64,000 nucleotides of DNA from Fluoribacter gormanii. Its GTDB lineage: Bacteria; Pseudomonadota; Gammaproteobacteria; Legionellales; Legionellaceae. The notes below the pieces were generated by a model. The model made no database searches and was not told the origin of the DNA. It was given only the letters and a program-made list of their open reading frames with translations. Both the position numbers and the translations under genes were made by a program. Positions 8,051 to 16,128 of this stretch are shown piece by piece (the stretch's first letter is position 1; every line of letters begins with the position of its first letter). The stretch covers positions 1 through 64,000 of the forward strand of contig NZ_FTNL01000012.1 of the NCBI RefSeq assembly GCF_900156395.1, read 5' to 3'.

Positions 8051-10429
8051 ATGACGGTCAAAACACATATTATTGATTTAGCACATCTTGGCATGCACGA
8101 CCTGGAGCAGGTTGGTGGAAAAAATGCTTCTCTTGGAGAGATGATCAGTCATTTATCCTCAGCGGGAGTATCTGTTCCTGGTGGATTTGCAACCACTGCG
8201 GATTCATTCAAAGAGTTCCTGTCTCAAGATAATTTAGATAAAAAAATCTATGCAAAATTAGCTACCTTAGATCCAGATAATGTCCAGCAATTAGCTGTTG
8301 TTGGGAAAGAAATCAGGGAAATGATTGTTAATACGCCATTTACTCCTGAGTTTGAACGAGCTGTGCGAGCTGCATACGAAAAACTGTCGCAATCTATAGG
8401 CCATGATAATTTCAGCGTTGCCGTTCGTTCATCAGCGACAGCAGAGGACTTACCTGATGCCTCATTTGCTGGTCAACAAGAAACTTTTTTAAACGTCAAA
8501 GGAATTGATGAAGTTTTGCTCTCAATAAAACATGTTTTTGCATCACTATTCAATGATAGAGCAATCACTTATCGAACACATCACCAGTTTGCTCATCATG
8601 AAGTGGCCTTATCTGCAGGTATTCAACAGATGGTTCGTAGTGATATGGCTGTAAGTGGGGTGATGTTTACTATGGATACTGAGTCAGGTTTTGACCAGGT
8701 AGTATTTATTACTTCATCTTATGGTTTGGGGGAGATGGTTGTTCAAGGAGCCGTCAATCCTGATGAATTTTACGTGCATAAACCCGGAATACAAGCGGGT
8801 AGACCGGCAGTTATTCGTAGGAACCTCGGTAGTAAGGCCTTGAAGATGATTTACTGTGATGACCCCAGCAAGCAACAGCGAGTCAAAACCGTAGAGGTTG
8901 ATGCAAAAGAGCGATTACTGTTTTCTTTAACTTCAAGTGAAGTAGAAAGCTTAGCCCGCCAAGCCATAATTATTGAGAAACATTATGGTCGACCAATGGA
9001 TATAGAATGGGCAAAAGATGGTTTAAATGGTCAATTATATATTTTACAAGCTCGGCCTGAAACCGTAAAAAGTCGGGATAATAAACAAATATTGGAGCGT
9101 TATACCTTACAACAAAAAGGTACGGTGTTAGCTGAAGGGCGCAGTATCGGCCAACGTATAGGTCAGGGTAAGGCAAGAATTATTAAAGATGTTAGTGAAA
9201 TGGATCGTGTGCAACCAGGCGATGTGTTGATTTCCGATATGACAGATCCTGATTGGGAACCTGTAATGAAACGTGCTGCTGCAATTGTGACTAATCGTGG
9301 GGGCAGAACATGCCATGCAGCTATTATTGCACGTGAATTAGGTATTCCTGCTGTAGTTGGATGTGGAGATGCCACGAAAACAATACGTGATGGCGATGAA
9401 GTGACCGTCAGTTGTGCTGAAGGAGACAATGGCTATGTCTATGCAGGTTTGTTGCCATATGACCAAGTGCGTCTTGATGTAGAAACCATGCCTGAATTAC
9501 CAATGAAAGTCATGTTGAATGTTGGTAATCCTGAAAGAGCGTTTACATTTCAATCGATTCCTAACTCAGGAGTAGGTTTGGCTCGTCTTGAGTTTTTAAT
9601 TTCCAATACTATTGGTATCCATCCGCGTGCATTACTTGATTTTGATCATTTGAAGGATAAAGAATTAAAACAATTTATTGCTGAGAAAACAGCAGCCTAT
9701 AATTCTCCAGTCGAATATTATATTGAGCGACTTAAAGAAGGAATTGCGACAATCGCTGCGGCATTCTATCCCAAGCCCGTAATTGTACGATTGTCAGATT
9801 TTAAATCCAATGAATATGCAAATCTTGTTGGCGGGAACTTATATGAGCCGCATGAAGAAAATCCAATGCTGGGTTTTAGAGGTGCATCTCGATATGTTTC
9901 TGAATCATTTGCAGAATGCTTTGCTTTGGAATGTAAAGCAGTTCGCCGCGTTCGTGAGGAAATGGGTTTAACTAACGTGGAAGTTATGATTCCTTTCGTG
10001 CGAACAGTTGCTGAGGCTAGTAATGTAATTCAAGTTTTAAAACAACATGGACTTGAGCGAGGTAAGCATGGGCTACGGGTGATTATGATGTGTGAATTAC
10101 CTTCAAATGCATTGCTGGCCAAAGAATTCTTAGAGTATTTTGATGGATTTTCTATAGGTTCTAATGACTTAACTCAGCTGACGTTAGGTCTAGACAGGGA
10201 TTCAGGATTAATCGCCGCTCAGTTTGACGAGCGTAATGAAGCAGTGAAGGTTTTATTGCATATGGCAATTACTGCTTGTAAAAAGGCGAAAAAATATATT
10301 GGTATCTGTGGTCAAGGTCCATCGGATCATCAGGATTTCGCTCAATGGTTAATGAAAGAAGGAATAGAAAGCGTTTCACTCAACCCGGACTCTGTTTTAG
10401 AAACATGCCTATTTTTGGCAAAGCAATAG
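8051..10429 (+). CDS. ppsA: Phosphoenolpyruvate synthase
   Basis: Converts pyruvate, ATP and water to phosphoenolpyruvate, AMP and phosphate, the entry to gluconeogenesis from pyruvate and amino acids, fitting an amino-acid-eating organism. At 792 residues it is full length. The N-terminal ATP-binding domain shows [10 protein letters not shown] (22-31) and [11 protein letters not shown] (125-135). The phosphohistidine domain has [14 protein letters not shown] with catalytic His422. The C-terminal PEP/pyruvate barrel shows [26 protein letters not shown] and [10 protein letters not shown] with the catalytic-region Cys. It is a single gene with its own terminator and a Fur-like box just upstream, implying possible iron control. 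Confidence 0.97.
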   Translation: MTVKTHIIDLAHLGMHDLEQVGGKNASLGEMISHLSSAGVSVPGGFATTADSFKEFLSQDNLDKKIYAKLATLDPDNVQQLAVVGKEIREMIVNTPFTPEFERAVRAAYEKLSQSIGHDNFSVAVRSSATAEDLPDASFAGQQETFLNVKGIDEVLLSIKHVFASLFNDRAITYRTHHQFAHHEVALSAGIQQMVRSDMAVSGVMFTMDTESGFDQVVFITSSYGLGEMVVQGAVNPDEFYVHKPGIQAGRPAVIRRNLGSKALKMIYCDDPSKQQRVKTVEVDAKERLLFSLTSSEVESLARQAIIIEKHYGRPMDIEWAKDGLNGQLYILQARPETVKSRDNKQILERYTLQQKGTVLAEGRSIGQRIGQGKARIIKDVSEMDRVQPGDVLISDMTDPDWEPVMKRAAAIVTNRGGRTCHAAIIARELGIPAVVGCGDATKTIRDGDEVTVSCAEGDNGYVYAGLLPYDQVRLDVETMPELPMKVMLNVGNPERAFTFQSIPNSGVGLARLEFLISNTIGIHPRALLDFDHLKDKELKQFIAEKTAAYNSPVEYYIERLKEGIATIAAAFYPKPVIVRLSDFKSNEYANLVGGNLYEPHEENPMLGFRGASRYVSESFAECFALECKAVRRVREEMGLTNVEVMIPFVRTVAEASNVIQVLKQHGLERGKHGLRVIMMCELPSNALLAKEFLEYFDGFSIGSNDLTQLTLGLDRDSGLIAAQFDERNEAVKVLLHMAITACKKAKKYIGICGQGPSDHQDFAQWLMKEGIESVSLNPDSVLETCLFLAKQ

Positions 10430-10478
10430 ATTAGATAGAGTAAATGTAACTGTTCAATAAGCCTGATCAAAATAACCT

Positions 10479-10509
10479 GTTCCGCAACTTGTGGAACACG
10501 GATTTTTTT
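10479..10509 (+). terminator. Rho-independent terminator of ppsA
   Basis: GTTCCGCA (10479-10486) pairs with TGTGGAAC (10490-10497), 8 pairs with one G-U, around loop ACT, followed by ACGGA and seven T's. It is 50 bases after the ppsA stop. Confidence 0.75.
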
Positions 10510-10632
10510 GAGCAAGCTGCAGTATAGGGGCATGTAGTTGGGTGGACATTGATAAGTTATGCTAAATTGCTGAAGAGGCATTCTACTCCAGACAATTTTC
10601 AAAAAAGTATTTAAGCGAGGTATAAAACAGCA

Positions 10633-12075
10633 ATGCAGGGTTTCAAATGGTGGCTTCTAATTGCAGGAATATGTCCTGTCATGGCTTTCGCGTCTACTGA
10701 GGCCGATCATGTTGATCCGGTTACATTCGTATTACTTGGCGTCACTACTATTTTTTTCTTTGCAATTATTGGTCGTTATACCGCAAGGAGGATAAATCAA
10801 CCCAGTGTTCTTGGTGAGCTGCTAATAGGAATTCTTATTGGCAATTTATTCTATTATTATGGATTTCCATTAGCAGTTTTATTAAGAGAAGGCTCTTCAA
10901 TTTTTGATGCTGTTAAAGAAGTACTCCTGGGGGTTCCATTAAATCAGGCAGTTAGTTCAGTTATTTCCAATGAAAATTATGCACAACAAGTTGTAGGTGC
11001 TTTAAGTGGGCCTCATGGTTCAGATTATCTGAAAATTGCTTATATAGTTGATATTTTCTCGAGATATGGGGTGATTTTTCTCCTATTTATGGTTGGTTTG
11101 GAAAGCTCTATTGAGGAAATGAAGCATACAGGGCGTGATTCAATTATTGTCGCTTTGATTGGTGTGATTGCCCCCATGTTATTGGGGTTTGGTACTGTTT
11201 ATTTGTTGATGCCTAATGGTTCTTACCAATCTGATCTATTTATTGCAGCAACCTTGAGTGCAACAAGTATAGGAATTACTGCACGTGTTCTTTCCGAAAT
11301 GAAAAAATTACGCACCAGAGAAGCAAGAACCATATTGGGTGCGGCAATGCTTGATGATGTATTGGGCCTGATTATTTTGGCTGTAGTTAGTTCCTTGGTA
11401 ATTAGTGGGGCAGTAGATCCCATGGTTGTGTTGCGCATTATTGTAAGTGCTATGCTCTTTTTTGCAGGTACCTTATTTTTAGGTCCAATTGTTTTACGCA
11501 AGGCAATTCATTTTTTTCGTTTTCTCGAACCTTGGGAAGCAAAATTATTCATTTCTTTTCTGTTTATCATGACACTTTCTTGGCTCGCTTCAGTGCTACA
11601 ACTTGCAACTATTATTGGAGCATTTACTGCAGGAGTCATTCTTCATGATGACTATTTTGATGGTGTCCCTTTGAGTCAACAAGAAAATCGCAGTATTTAT
11701 CACTTATTATCCCCATTAGAATCAATCTTGGCACCGATGTTTTTTATTGTGATTGGCATCCAAGTCAAATTGGAAAGCTTTTATCATTTGAATGTAATTG
11801 TTTTGGCAACAGGTTTAATCATTGTAGCGGTGATTGGCAAATTAGTAAGTGGATATGGGGCACGCGCGCCAAATGATCGATTACTAATTGGTATCGGTAT
11901 GTTACCTCGCGGAGAAGTGGGGTTGGTTTTTGCTTCTATTGGCCGAACTCTAGGTGTTATTTCTGATGATTTGTTTTCAGCAATTGTTTTAATGGTAATG
12001 GTGACGACATTTATTGCTCCTCTCTTATTAAAAATACGATATGCGCAGAAAGACAGGAAAATAGTACATGAATAA
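10633..12075 (+). CDS. Kef-type/CPA2 cation:proton antiporter
   Basis: Membrane antiporter of the monovalent cation:proton antiporter-2 type, exchanging Na+ or K+ for H+ across the inner membrane. The protein has 480 residues. A signal-like first segment (to about AFAST, 21-25) is followed by about twelve membrane spans. Motifs are QPSVLGELLIGILIGN, FLLFMVGLESSIEEM, the antiporter core ATLSATSIGITARVL and AAMLDDVLGLIIL with the transport-site Asp pair, and LPRGEVGLVFASIG. Two features differ from classical KefB/KefC: a roughly 55-residue soluble insertion after the second span (about residues 85-140), and no C-terminal nucleotide-binding RCK domain. It overlaps nadC by 8 bases. Confidence 0.88.
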   Translation: MQGFKWWLLIAGICPVMAFASTEADHVDPVTFVLLGVTTIFFFAIIGRYTARRINQPSVLGELLIGILIGNLFYYYGFPLAVLLREGSSIFDAVKEVLLGVPLNQAVSSVISNENYAQQVVGALSGPHGSDYLKIAYIVDIFSRYGVIFLLFMVGLESSIEEMKHTGRDSIIVALIGVIAPMLLGFGTVYLLMPNGSYQSDLFIAATLSATSIGITARVLSEMKKLRTREARTILGAAMLDDVLGLIILAVVSSLVISGAVDPMVVLRIIVSAMLFFAGTLFLGPIVLRKAIHFFRFLEPWEAKLFISFLFIMTLSWLASVLQLATIIGAFTAGVILHDDYFDGVPLSQQENRSIYHLLSPLESILAPMFFIVIGIQVKLESFYHLNVIVLATGLIIVAVIGKLVSGYGARAPNDRLLIGIGMLPRGEVGLVFASIGRTLGVISDDLFSAIVLMVMVTTFIAPLLLKIRYAQKDRKIVHE

Positions 12076-12910
12076 AGCTTTGTTACAGATAGAGGCAGAG
12101 GTAACACATGCATTGCATGAAGATGTAGGTGAGGGAGATATTACTGCAACTTTATTATCTGCCGATCTTCAGGCTGAAGCAGAAATTATTTCTCGAGAGC
12201 CTATGGTGGTATGCGGCCAGCTTTGGGTTAATGAAGTTTTTAATCAACTTGATACTCAAATCAAACTGGAATGGCAAGTTACAGAAGGAGAATGGTTAGC
12301 GGCTCCATCTACTTTGTGTACTTTATCTGGCTCAGCAAGAAACATCTTAACTGGTGAGCGCACCGCATTAAATTTTTTACAAACTCTTTCGGCTACGGCA
12401 ACACAAACTTATCATTATGCTCAAAAACTTCATGGCACACAGACGCGCTTATTGGATACGCGAAAAACACTTCCTGGATTTAGAGCAGCACAAAAGTATG
12501 CAGTGACTTGCGGAGGAGGTTTTAATCACCGTATGGGGCTTTACGATGCCATTCTAATTAAAGAAAACCACATTAAAGCCTGTGGTTCCGTAGCTCAGGC
12601 CGTTGCTTTGGCAAGGAAAATCAAAAAGAATGTGTTAGTTGAGGTGGAGGTCGAAACTCTGGATGAGTTACGTGAGGCAATTTGTGCTCACCCTGATAGA
12701 ATTATGTTGGATAATTTTAGTCAAGACATGCTCGAAGAAGCGATTAGAATAAATCAACCAAAACGTTGTGCTTTAGAAGTGTCAGGAGGAGTTACTCTGG
12801 AAAATATTGCTACAATAGGTCAATTAGGTGTTGATTTCATTTCTGTTGGTGCGATTACCAAATCAATTCAAGCCATAGACTTGAGCTTACTAATTAGGAA
12901 AATTTTATGA
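12068..12910 (+). CDS. nadC: Nicotinate-nucleotide diphosphorylase (carboxylating)
   Basis: Quinolinate phosphoribosyltransferase: quinolinate plus PRPP gives nicotinate mononucleotide, CO2 and PPi, completing the pathway begun by nadB and nadA some 8 kb away. The length of 280 residues is normal. Typical motifs are HEDVGEGDIT (17-26), SGSARNILTGERTALN, RLLDTRKTLPGFR (PRPP and quinolinate contacts), GGGFNHRMGL, LIKENH, VEVEVET and IMLDNFS. Its ATG lies inside the antiporter gene end and its stop overlaps the murG start (ATGA, 12907-12910), so it sits within a co-transcribed block. Confidence 0.97.
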   Translation: MNKALLQIEAEVTHALHEDVGEGDITATLLSADLQAEAEIISREPMVVCGQLWVNEVFNQLDTQIKLEWQVTEGEWLAAPSTLCTLSGSARNILTGERTALNFLQTLSATATQTYHYAQKLHGTQTRLLDTRKTLPGFRAAQKYAVTCGGGFNHRMGLYDAILIKENHIKACGSVAQAVALARKIKKNVLVEVEVETLDELREAICAHPDRIMLDNFSQDMLEEAIRINQPKRCALEVSGGVTLENIATIGQLGVDFISVGAITKSIQAIDLSLLIRKIL

Positions 12911-13998
12911 TGCCAATGATAATTTTTACGGGAGGAGGTACAGCAGGACATGTGGCACCAAACTTGGCATTAATAGATGAGTTTAGCCATAAGGGTTGGG
13001 AAATCGCTTATATTGGTTCTGCCAATGGTATTGAGAAACAGATGATCGAACCACTTAAAATTCCATTTTATGGCATAAGCAGTGGTAAATTGCGTCGGTA
13101 TTTAAGTTTAAAAAACTTATTGGATCCATTTAAGATTATACTGGGTATTGTGCAATCTTTTTTCTTGCTTAATAAATTAAAACCTGATGTGGTTTTTTCC
13201 AAGGGTGGTTTTGTTGCATTTCCGGTTGTGGTAGGTGCGTGGTTAAATCGGATCCCTGTTGTTGCTCATGAATCTGATATGAGTCCTGGACTCGCCAATC
13301 GACTGTGTTTTCCCTTTGTTAATAAAATTTGCTTAACTTTTGAAGCAGGAAAAAAACACTTTAAAAAGCAAGATAAAATAGAAGTAACTGGTACTCCAAT
13401 CCGTAAGCAGTTGTTCGCCGGTAATAGCGACCGTGGACTCGAGTTATGTGGGTTTAATGCAGAGAAACCTTGTCTTTTAGCTATAGGAGGCAGCTTGGGA
13501 GCAGGTTCTATCAATCGGATTATTCGCGAGGCTTTACCCGAATTAACCAAGGAGTTTCAAGTTATTCATATATGTGGAAAAGGAAAACTAGAGTCATCCT
13601 TAATTAATCGCCAAGATTACAAGCAGTTTGAATATGCTAATGAAGAATTAGCTGATTTATTTGCCGCAGCATCAGTTGTTGTTTCACGAGCTGGTGCTAA
13701 TTCTCTTTATGAAATTTTAGCTCTCGGGAAGCCTCATATCTTAATTCCTTTACCAGCTGAGGTTAGTCGAGGGGATCAAATTCAAAATGCTCGCTATTTT
13801 CAAAGACTAGGCATAAGCCTTGTGATTGATGATCGGTCTTTGGATATGGATACTTTACTGCAAACTTTACATGAACTGGAGAATAATAAAAGGGATATTA
13901 ATAATAAAATCAATGCACTAAATATTAAGTCCGCTACAGACCAAATCGTAGCTATTATTGAGGAGCAAGTTCATGTTCAATCCGCAAGCGCTGTATGA
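12907..13998 (+). CDS. murG: UDP-GlcNAc:undecaprenyl-PP-MurNAc-pentapeptide GlcNAc transferase
   Basis: Adds GlcNAc to lipid I to form lipid II on the inner face of the cytoplasmic membrane, the last intracellular peptidoglycan step. The N-terminal GGGTAGHVAPNLAL loop (residues 9-22), GxxFxxFPVVVGAWL, HESDMSPGLANR, the GGSLGAGSIN nucleotide loop and the donor-site stretch SRAGANSLYEILALGKPHILIP are all present. The length of 363 residues is normal. In many proteobacteria murG lies in the dcw cluster, but here it is outside, between nadC and an M20 peptidase gene. Confidence 0.96.
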   Translation: MMPMIIFTGGGTAGHVAPNLALIDEFSHKGWEIAYIGSANGIEKQMIEPLKIPFYGISSGKLRRYLSLKNLLDPFKIILGIVQSFFLLNKLKPDVVFSKGGFVAFPVVVGAWLNRIPVVAHESDMSPGLANRLCFPFVNKICLTFEAGKKHFKKQDKIEVTGTPIRKQLFAGNSDRGLELCGFNAEKPCLLAIGGSLGAGSINRIIREALPELTKEFQVIHICGKGKLESSLINRQDYKQFEYANEELADLFAAASVVVSRAGANSLYEILALGKPHILIPLPAEVSRGDQIQNARYFQRLGISLVIDDRSLDMDTLLQTLHELENNKRDINNKINALNIKSATDQIVAIIEEQVHVQSASAV

Positions 13999-15376
13999 GT
14001 TCGTTTGTCACCAGTGGGATGAGGAAATTATCCCTAGTCTATGTGATTACATAAAAATTCCTAATAAATCACCCCATTTTGATCCTAAATGGCAGGAACA
14101 TGGACTAATGGATAAGGCTGTATCCCATATTGCTGATTGGTGCAAGGCACATGCCCCTAAAGGAATGATGCTGGACATTATGAAGCTCGAAGGACGTACT
14201 CCCTTAATTTTTATCGAAGTTCCTGGCGAAATTGACGAGACTGTTTTGTTGTATGGCCACCTTGATAAACAACCGGAAATGTCAGGATGGAGTGAAGATT
14301 TGCACCCTTGGCAACCGGTGTTAAAAAATGGGCGTTTATATGGTCGAGGCGCAGCAGATGATGGCTATTCTGCATATGCCTCATTAACTGCAATTTGCGC
14401 TTTACAGAATCAAGGATTGCCCATTCCTCGTTGTGTTTTGATTATCGAAGCATGTGAAGAGAGTGGTAGTTATGATCTGCCATTTTATATTGAACAGTTA
14501 AAAGATCGGATTGGCAAACCTAAGCTGGTTATTTGCCTTGATTCTGGCGCTGGAAATTATGAACAATTGTGGATGACTACTTCATTACGAGGAAATTTGG
14601 TCGGTGAATTGTCAGTGGAACTCATTCAAGAAGGCGTTCATTCGGGGGCTGCAAGTGGAATCGTAGCAGACAGTTTTCGAGTTGCTCGGCAACTAATTAG
14701 TCGTATTGAAGATGAAGTTTCAGGAGAGGTGAAACTATCCGAATTGTACTGCGATATCCCTGAAGAACGAATAAAGCAAGCAGGGCAGTGTGCCGAAGTT
14801 TTAGGAGACTCTGTTTACGTGGAGTTTCCTCTGCATGAAGGGGTAGATCCTATAACAAAGGATAGAGTGCAATTGATTCTAAATAGGACATGGAGACCTG
14901 CCTTGACTGTTACTGGAGCTGATGGGTTTCCTGCTATAGAGAATGCAGGGAATGTGTTACGACCACAAACCGCACTAAAATTGTCTATGCGTTTACCACC
15001 TTTAGTAGATCCTAAAAGTGCAGCAACAGTGATGCATGATGTATTAACTAAAGAACCTCCTTATCATGCTAAAGTTAGTTTTAATGTAGGTGATGGTTCG
15101 CAAGGATGGAATGCGCCTCCACTTTCTTCCTGGCTAGAAAAAGCTGCTGATGCAGCATCAATGGCTTACTATGGAAAACCGGCTGCTTATTTGGGTGAGG
15201 GGGGAACTATTCCTTTTATGGGAATGTTAGGTAAGAAATTTCCTGAGGCCCAATTCATGATTACTGGAGTTTTGGGACCTCAGTCTAATGCCCATGGTCC
15301 TAACGAATTCTTGCACTTGGATATGGTGAGAAAATTAACTGCATCTGTTGCATATGTACTTTATCATGTAAGTTAA
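13973..15376 (+). CDS. M20-family metallopeptidase
   Basis: Zinc-dependent peptidase or deacylase of the M20 family (467 residues). The start is ATG 13973, 7 bases after GGAG, rather than the upstream in-frame ATG at 13958. Metal-site segments are LLYGHLDKQPEM (His, Asp), GRGAADDGYSAYAS (bridging Asp), IEACEESGSYDLP (catalytic Glu plus ligand Glu) and CLDSGAG. A dimerisation or lid region sits in the middle (about 200-310). HGPNEFLHLDM near the C-terminus supplies the last His. The size and motif form resemble the Xaa-His/CNDP dipeptidase branch more than DapE or ArgE. The exact substrate is not inferable. It overlaps murG by 26 bases. Confidence 0.9.
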   Translation: MFNPQALYEFVCHQWDEEIIPSLCDYIKIPNKSPHFDPKWQEHGLMDKAVSHIADWCKAHAPKGMMLDIMKLEGRTPLIFIEVPGEIDETVLLYGHLDKQPEMSGWSEDLHPWQPVLKNGRLYGRGAADDGYSAYASLTAICALQNQGLPIPRCVLIIEACEESGSYDLPFYIEQLKDRIGKPKLVICLDSGAGNYEQLWMTTSLRGNLVGELSVELIQEGVHSGAASGIVADSFRVARQLISRIEDEVSGEVKLSELYCDIPEERIKQAGQCAEVLGDSVYVEFPLHEGVDPITKDRVQLILNRTWRPALTVTGADGFPAIENAGNVLRPQTALKLSMRLPPLVDPKSAATVMHDVLTKEPPYHAKVSFNVGDGSQGWNAPPLSSWLEKAADAASMAYYGKPAAYLGEGGTIPFMGMLGKKFPEAQFMITGVLGPQSNAHGPNEFLHLDMVRKLTASVAYVLYHVS

Positions 15377-15716
15377 TATATTTTAACGCTTGATTAAGAA
15401 GTTGTTTTTCTCTTCAAAGCGCTTACAATTTTTCCTTCTCCCCCATGGGGTGAAGGTACCCGCAAGGGCGGATGAGGGTGAAGCACGAAAGATAATCCCT
15501 CACCATAACCCTCTTCCCATCATGGGAGAGGGGATACTAGCTGATGTTTATTTTAGTTAGGTAAGAAATTTCCCAGCCTTATTTCAATCCAAATTTTTGT
15601 TACTCATTGAACTTAAAGCAAAAAAATTAAAAAAACTCTCGACAGAGCACTCAAATCTTGGGATACTTTTGCCGGCTCTGGAACGAGCCACTTAGTCCAA
15701 CAATTAGGAGAAAATT
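15377..15716. repeat. Intergenic gap with REP-like palindromic element (15434-15533)
   Basis: No gene is seen. Positions 15434-15456 form a hairpin (CCTTC-CCCC / GGGG-GAAGG with one T-T mismatch), 15509-15533 form a second (CCCTCTTCCCAT / ATGGGAGAGGGG), and between them GGATGAGGGTG pairs in part with ATCCCTCACC. The CCCTCACC and ATGGGAGAGGGG wording is typical of small interspersed elements found in many proteobacteria. The remainder is AT-rich and includes the comEA leader, with AGGAG just before ATG 15717. Confidence 0.6.
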
Positions 15717-16046
15717 ATGAAAGCAAAATTTATTGCTACGGTTTTGTCATTATCTGTAGTTACATTTTCAGCTCATGCAGTTGTTCCCAAAGAAACCTCA
15801 GTCAAAAAGAAGCCTCCTGTGGTAATTCATAAAATTGATCTCAACTCGGCTGATGTATCAATGCTTACTGGCTCAGTTAAAGGCATAGGAAAAAAGCGAG
15901 CTGAAGCCATCATTGCATATCGTAAAAGTCATCATGGCTTTAAATCTTTGGAAGAGCTTGCTGATGTGAAGGGCTTAGGCCAACATTTCATGACGGCGAA
16001 TCGAGATAAATTAAATCAGGTATTTGTTATAAATAAAATAGAATAA
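15717..16046 (+). CDS. comEA: ComEA-like helix-hairpin-helix DNA-binding protein
   Basis: Small periplasmic DNA-binding protein (109 residues) of the kind that captures incoming DNA during natural transformation. A clear signal peptide ends near residue 22 (FSAHAVV). The mature part opens with a short Lys/Pro stretch and then the paired helix-hairpin-helix fold: IDLNSADVSMLTGSVKGIGK, RAEAIIAYRKSHHGFKSLEE, LADVKGLG. The GIGKKRA and GLG hairpins are the non-specific DNA contacts. The naming by family is firm. Whether this species is competent is inference. Confidence 0.9.
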   Translation: MKAKFIATVLSLSVVTFSAHAVVPKETSVKKKPPVVIHKIDLNSADVSMLTGSVKGIGKKRAEAIIAYRKSHHGFKSLEELADVKGLGQHFMTANRDKLNQVFVINKIE

Positions 16047-16078
16047 AAATCATATTAAATTAGAGGAATATTATTTTG

Positions 16079-16111
16079 TCACTGTTGTTAGCAGTATTAG
16101 TACAACAGTGA
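16079..16111. terminator. Hairpin between convergent genes
   Basis: TCACTGTTGT (16079-16088) and ACAACAGTGA (16102-16111) are a perfect 10-base inverted repeat with a 13-base loop, between comEA (+) and the coiled-coil gene (-). T-rich DNA follows on the plus side after about 12 bases. Confidence 0.55.
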
Positions 16112-16128
16112 CATGCAAATTAAATTTT

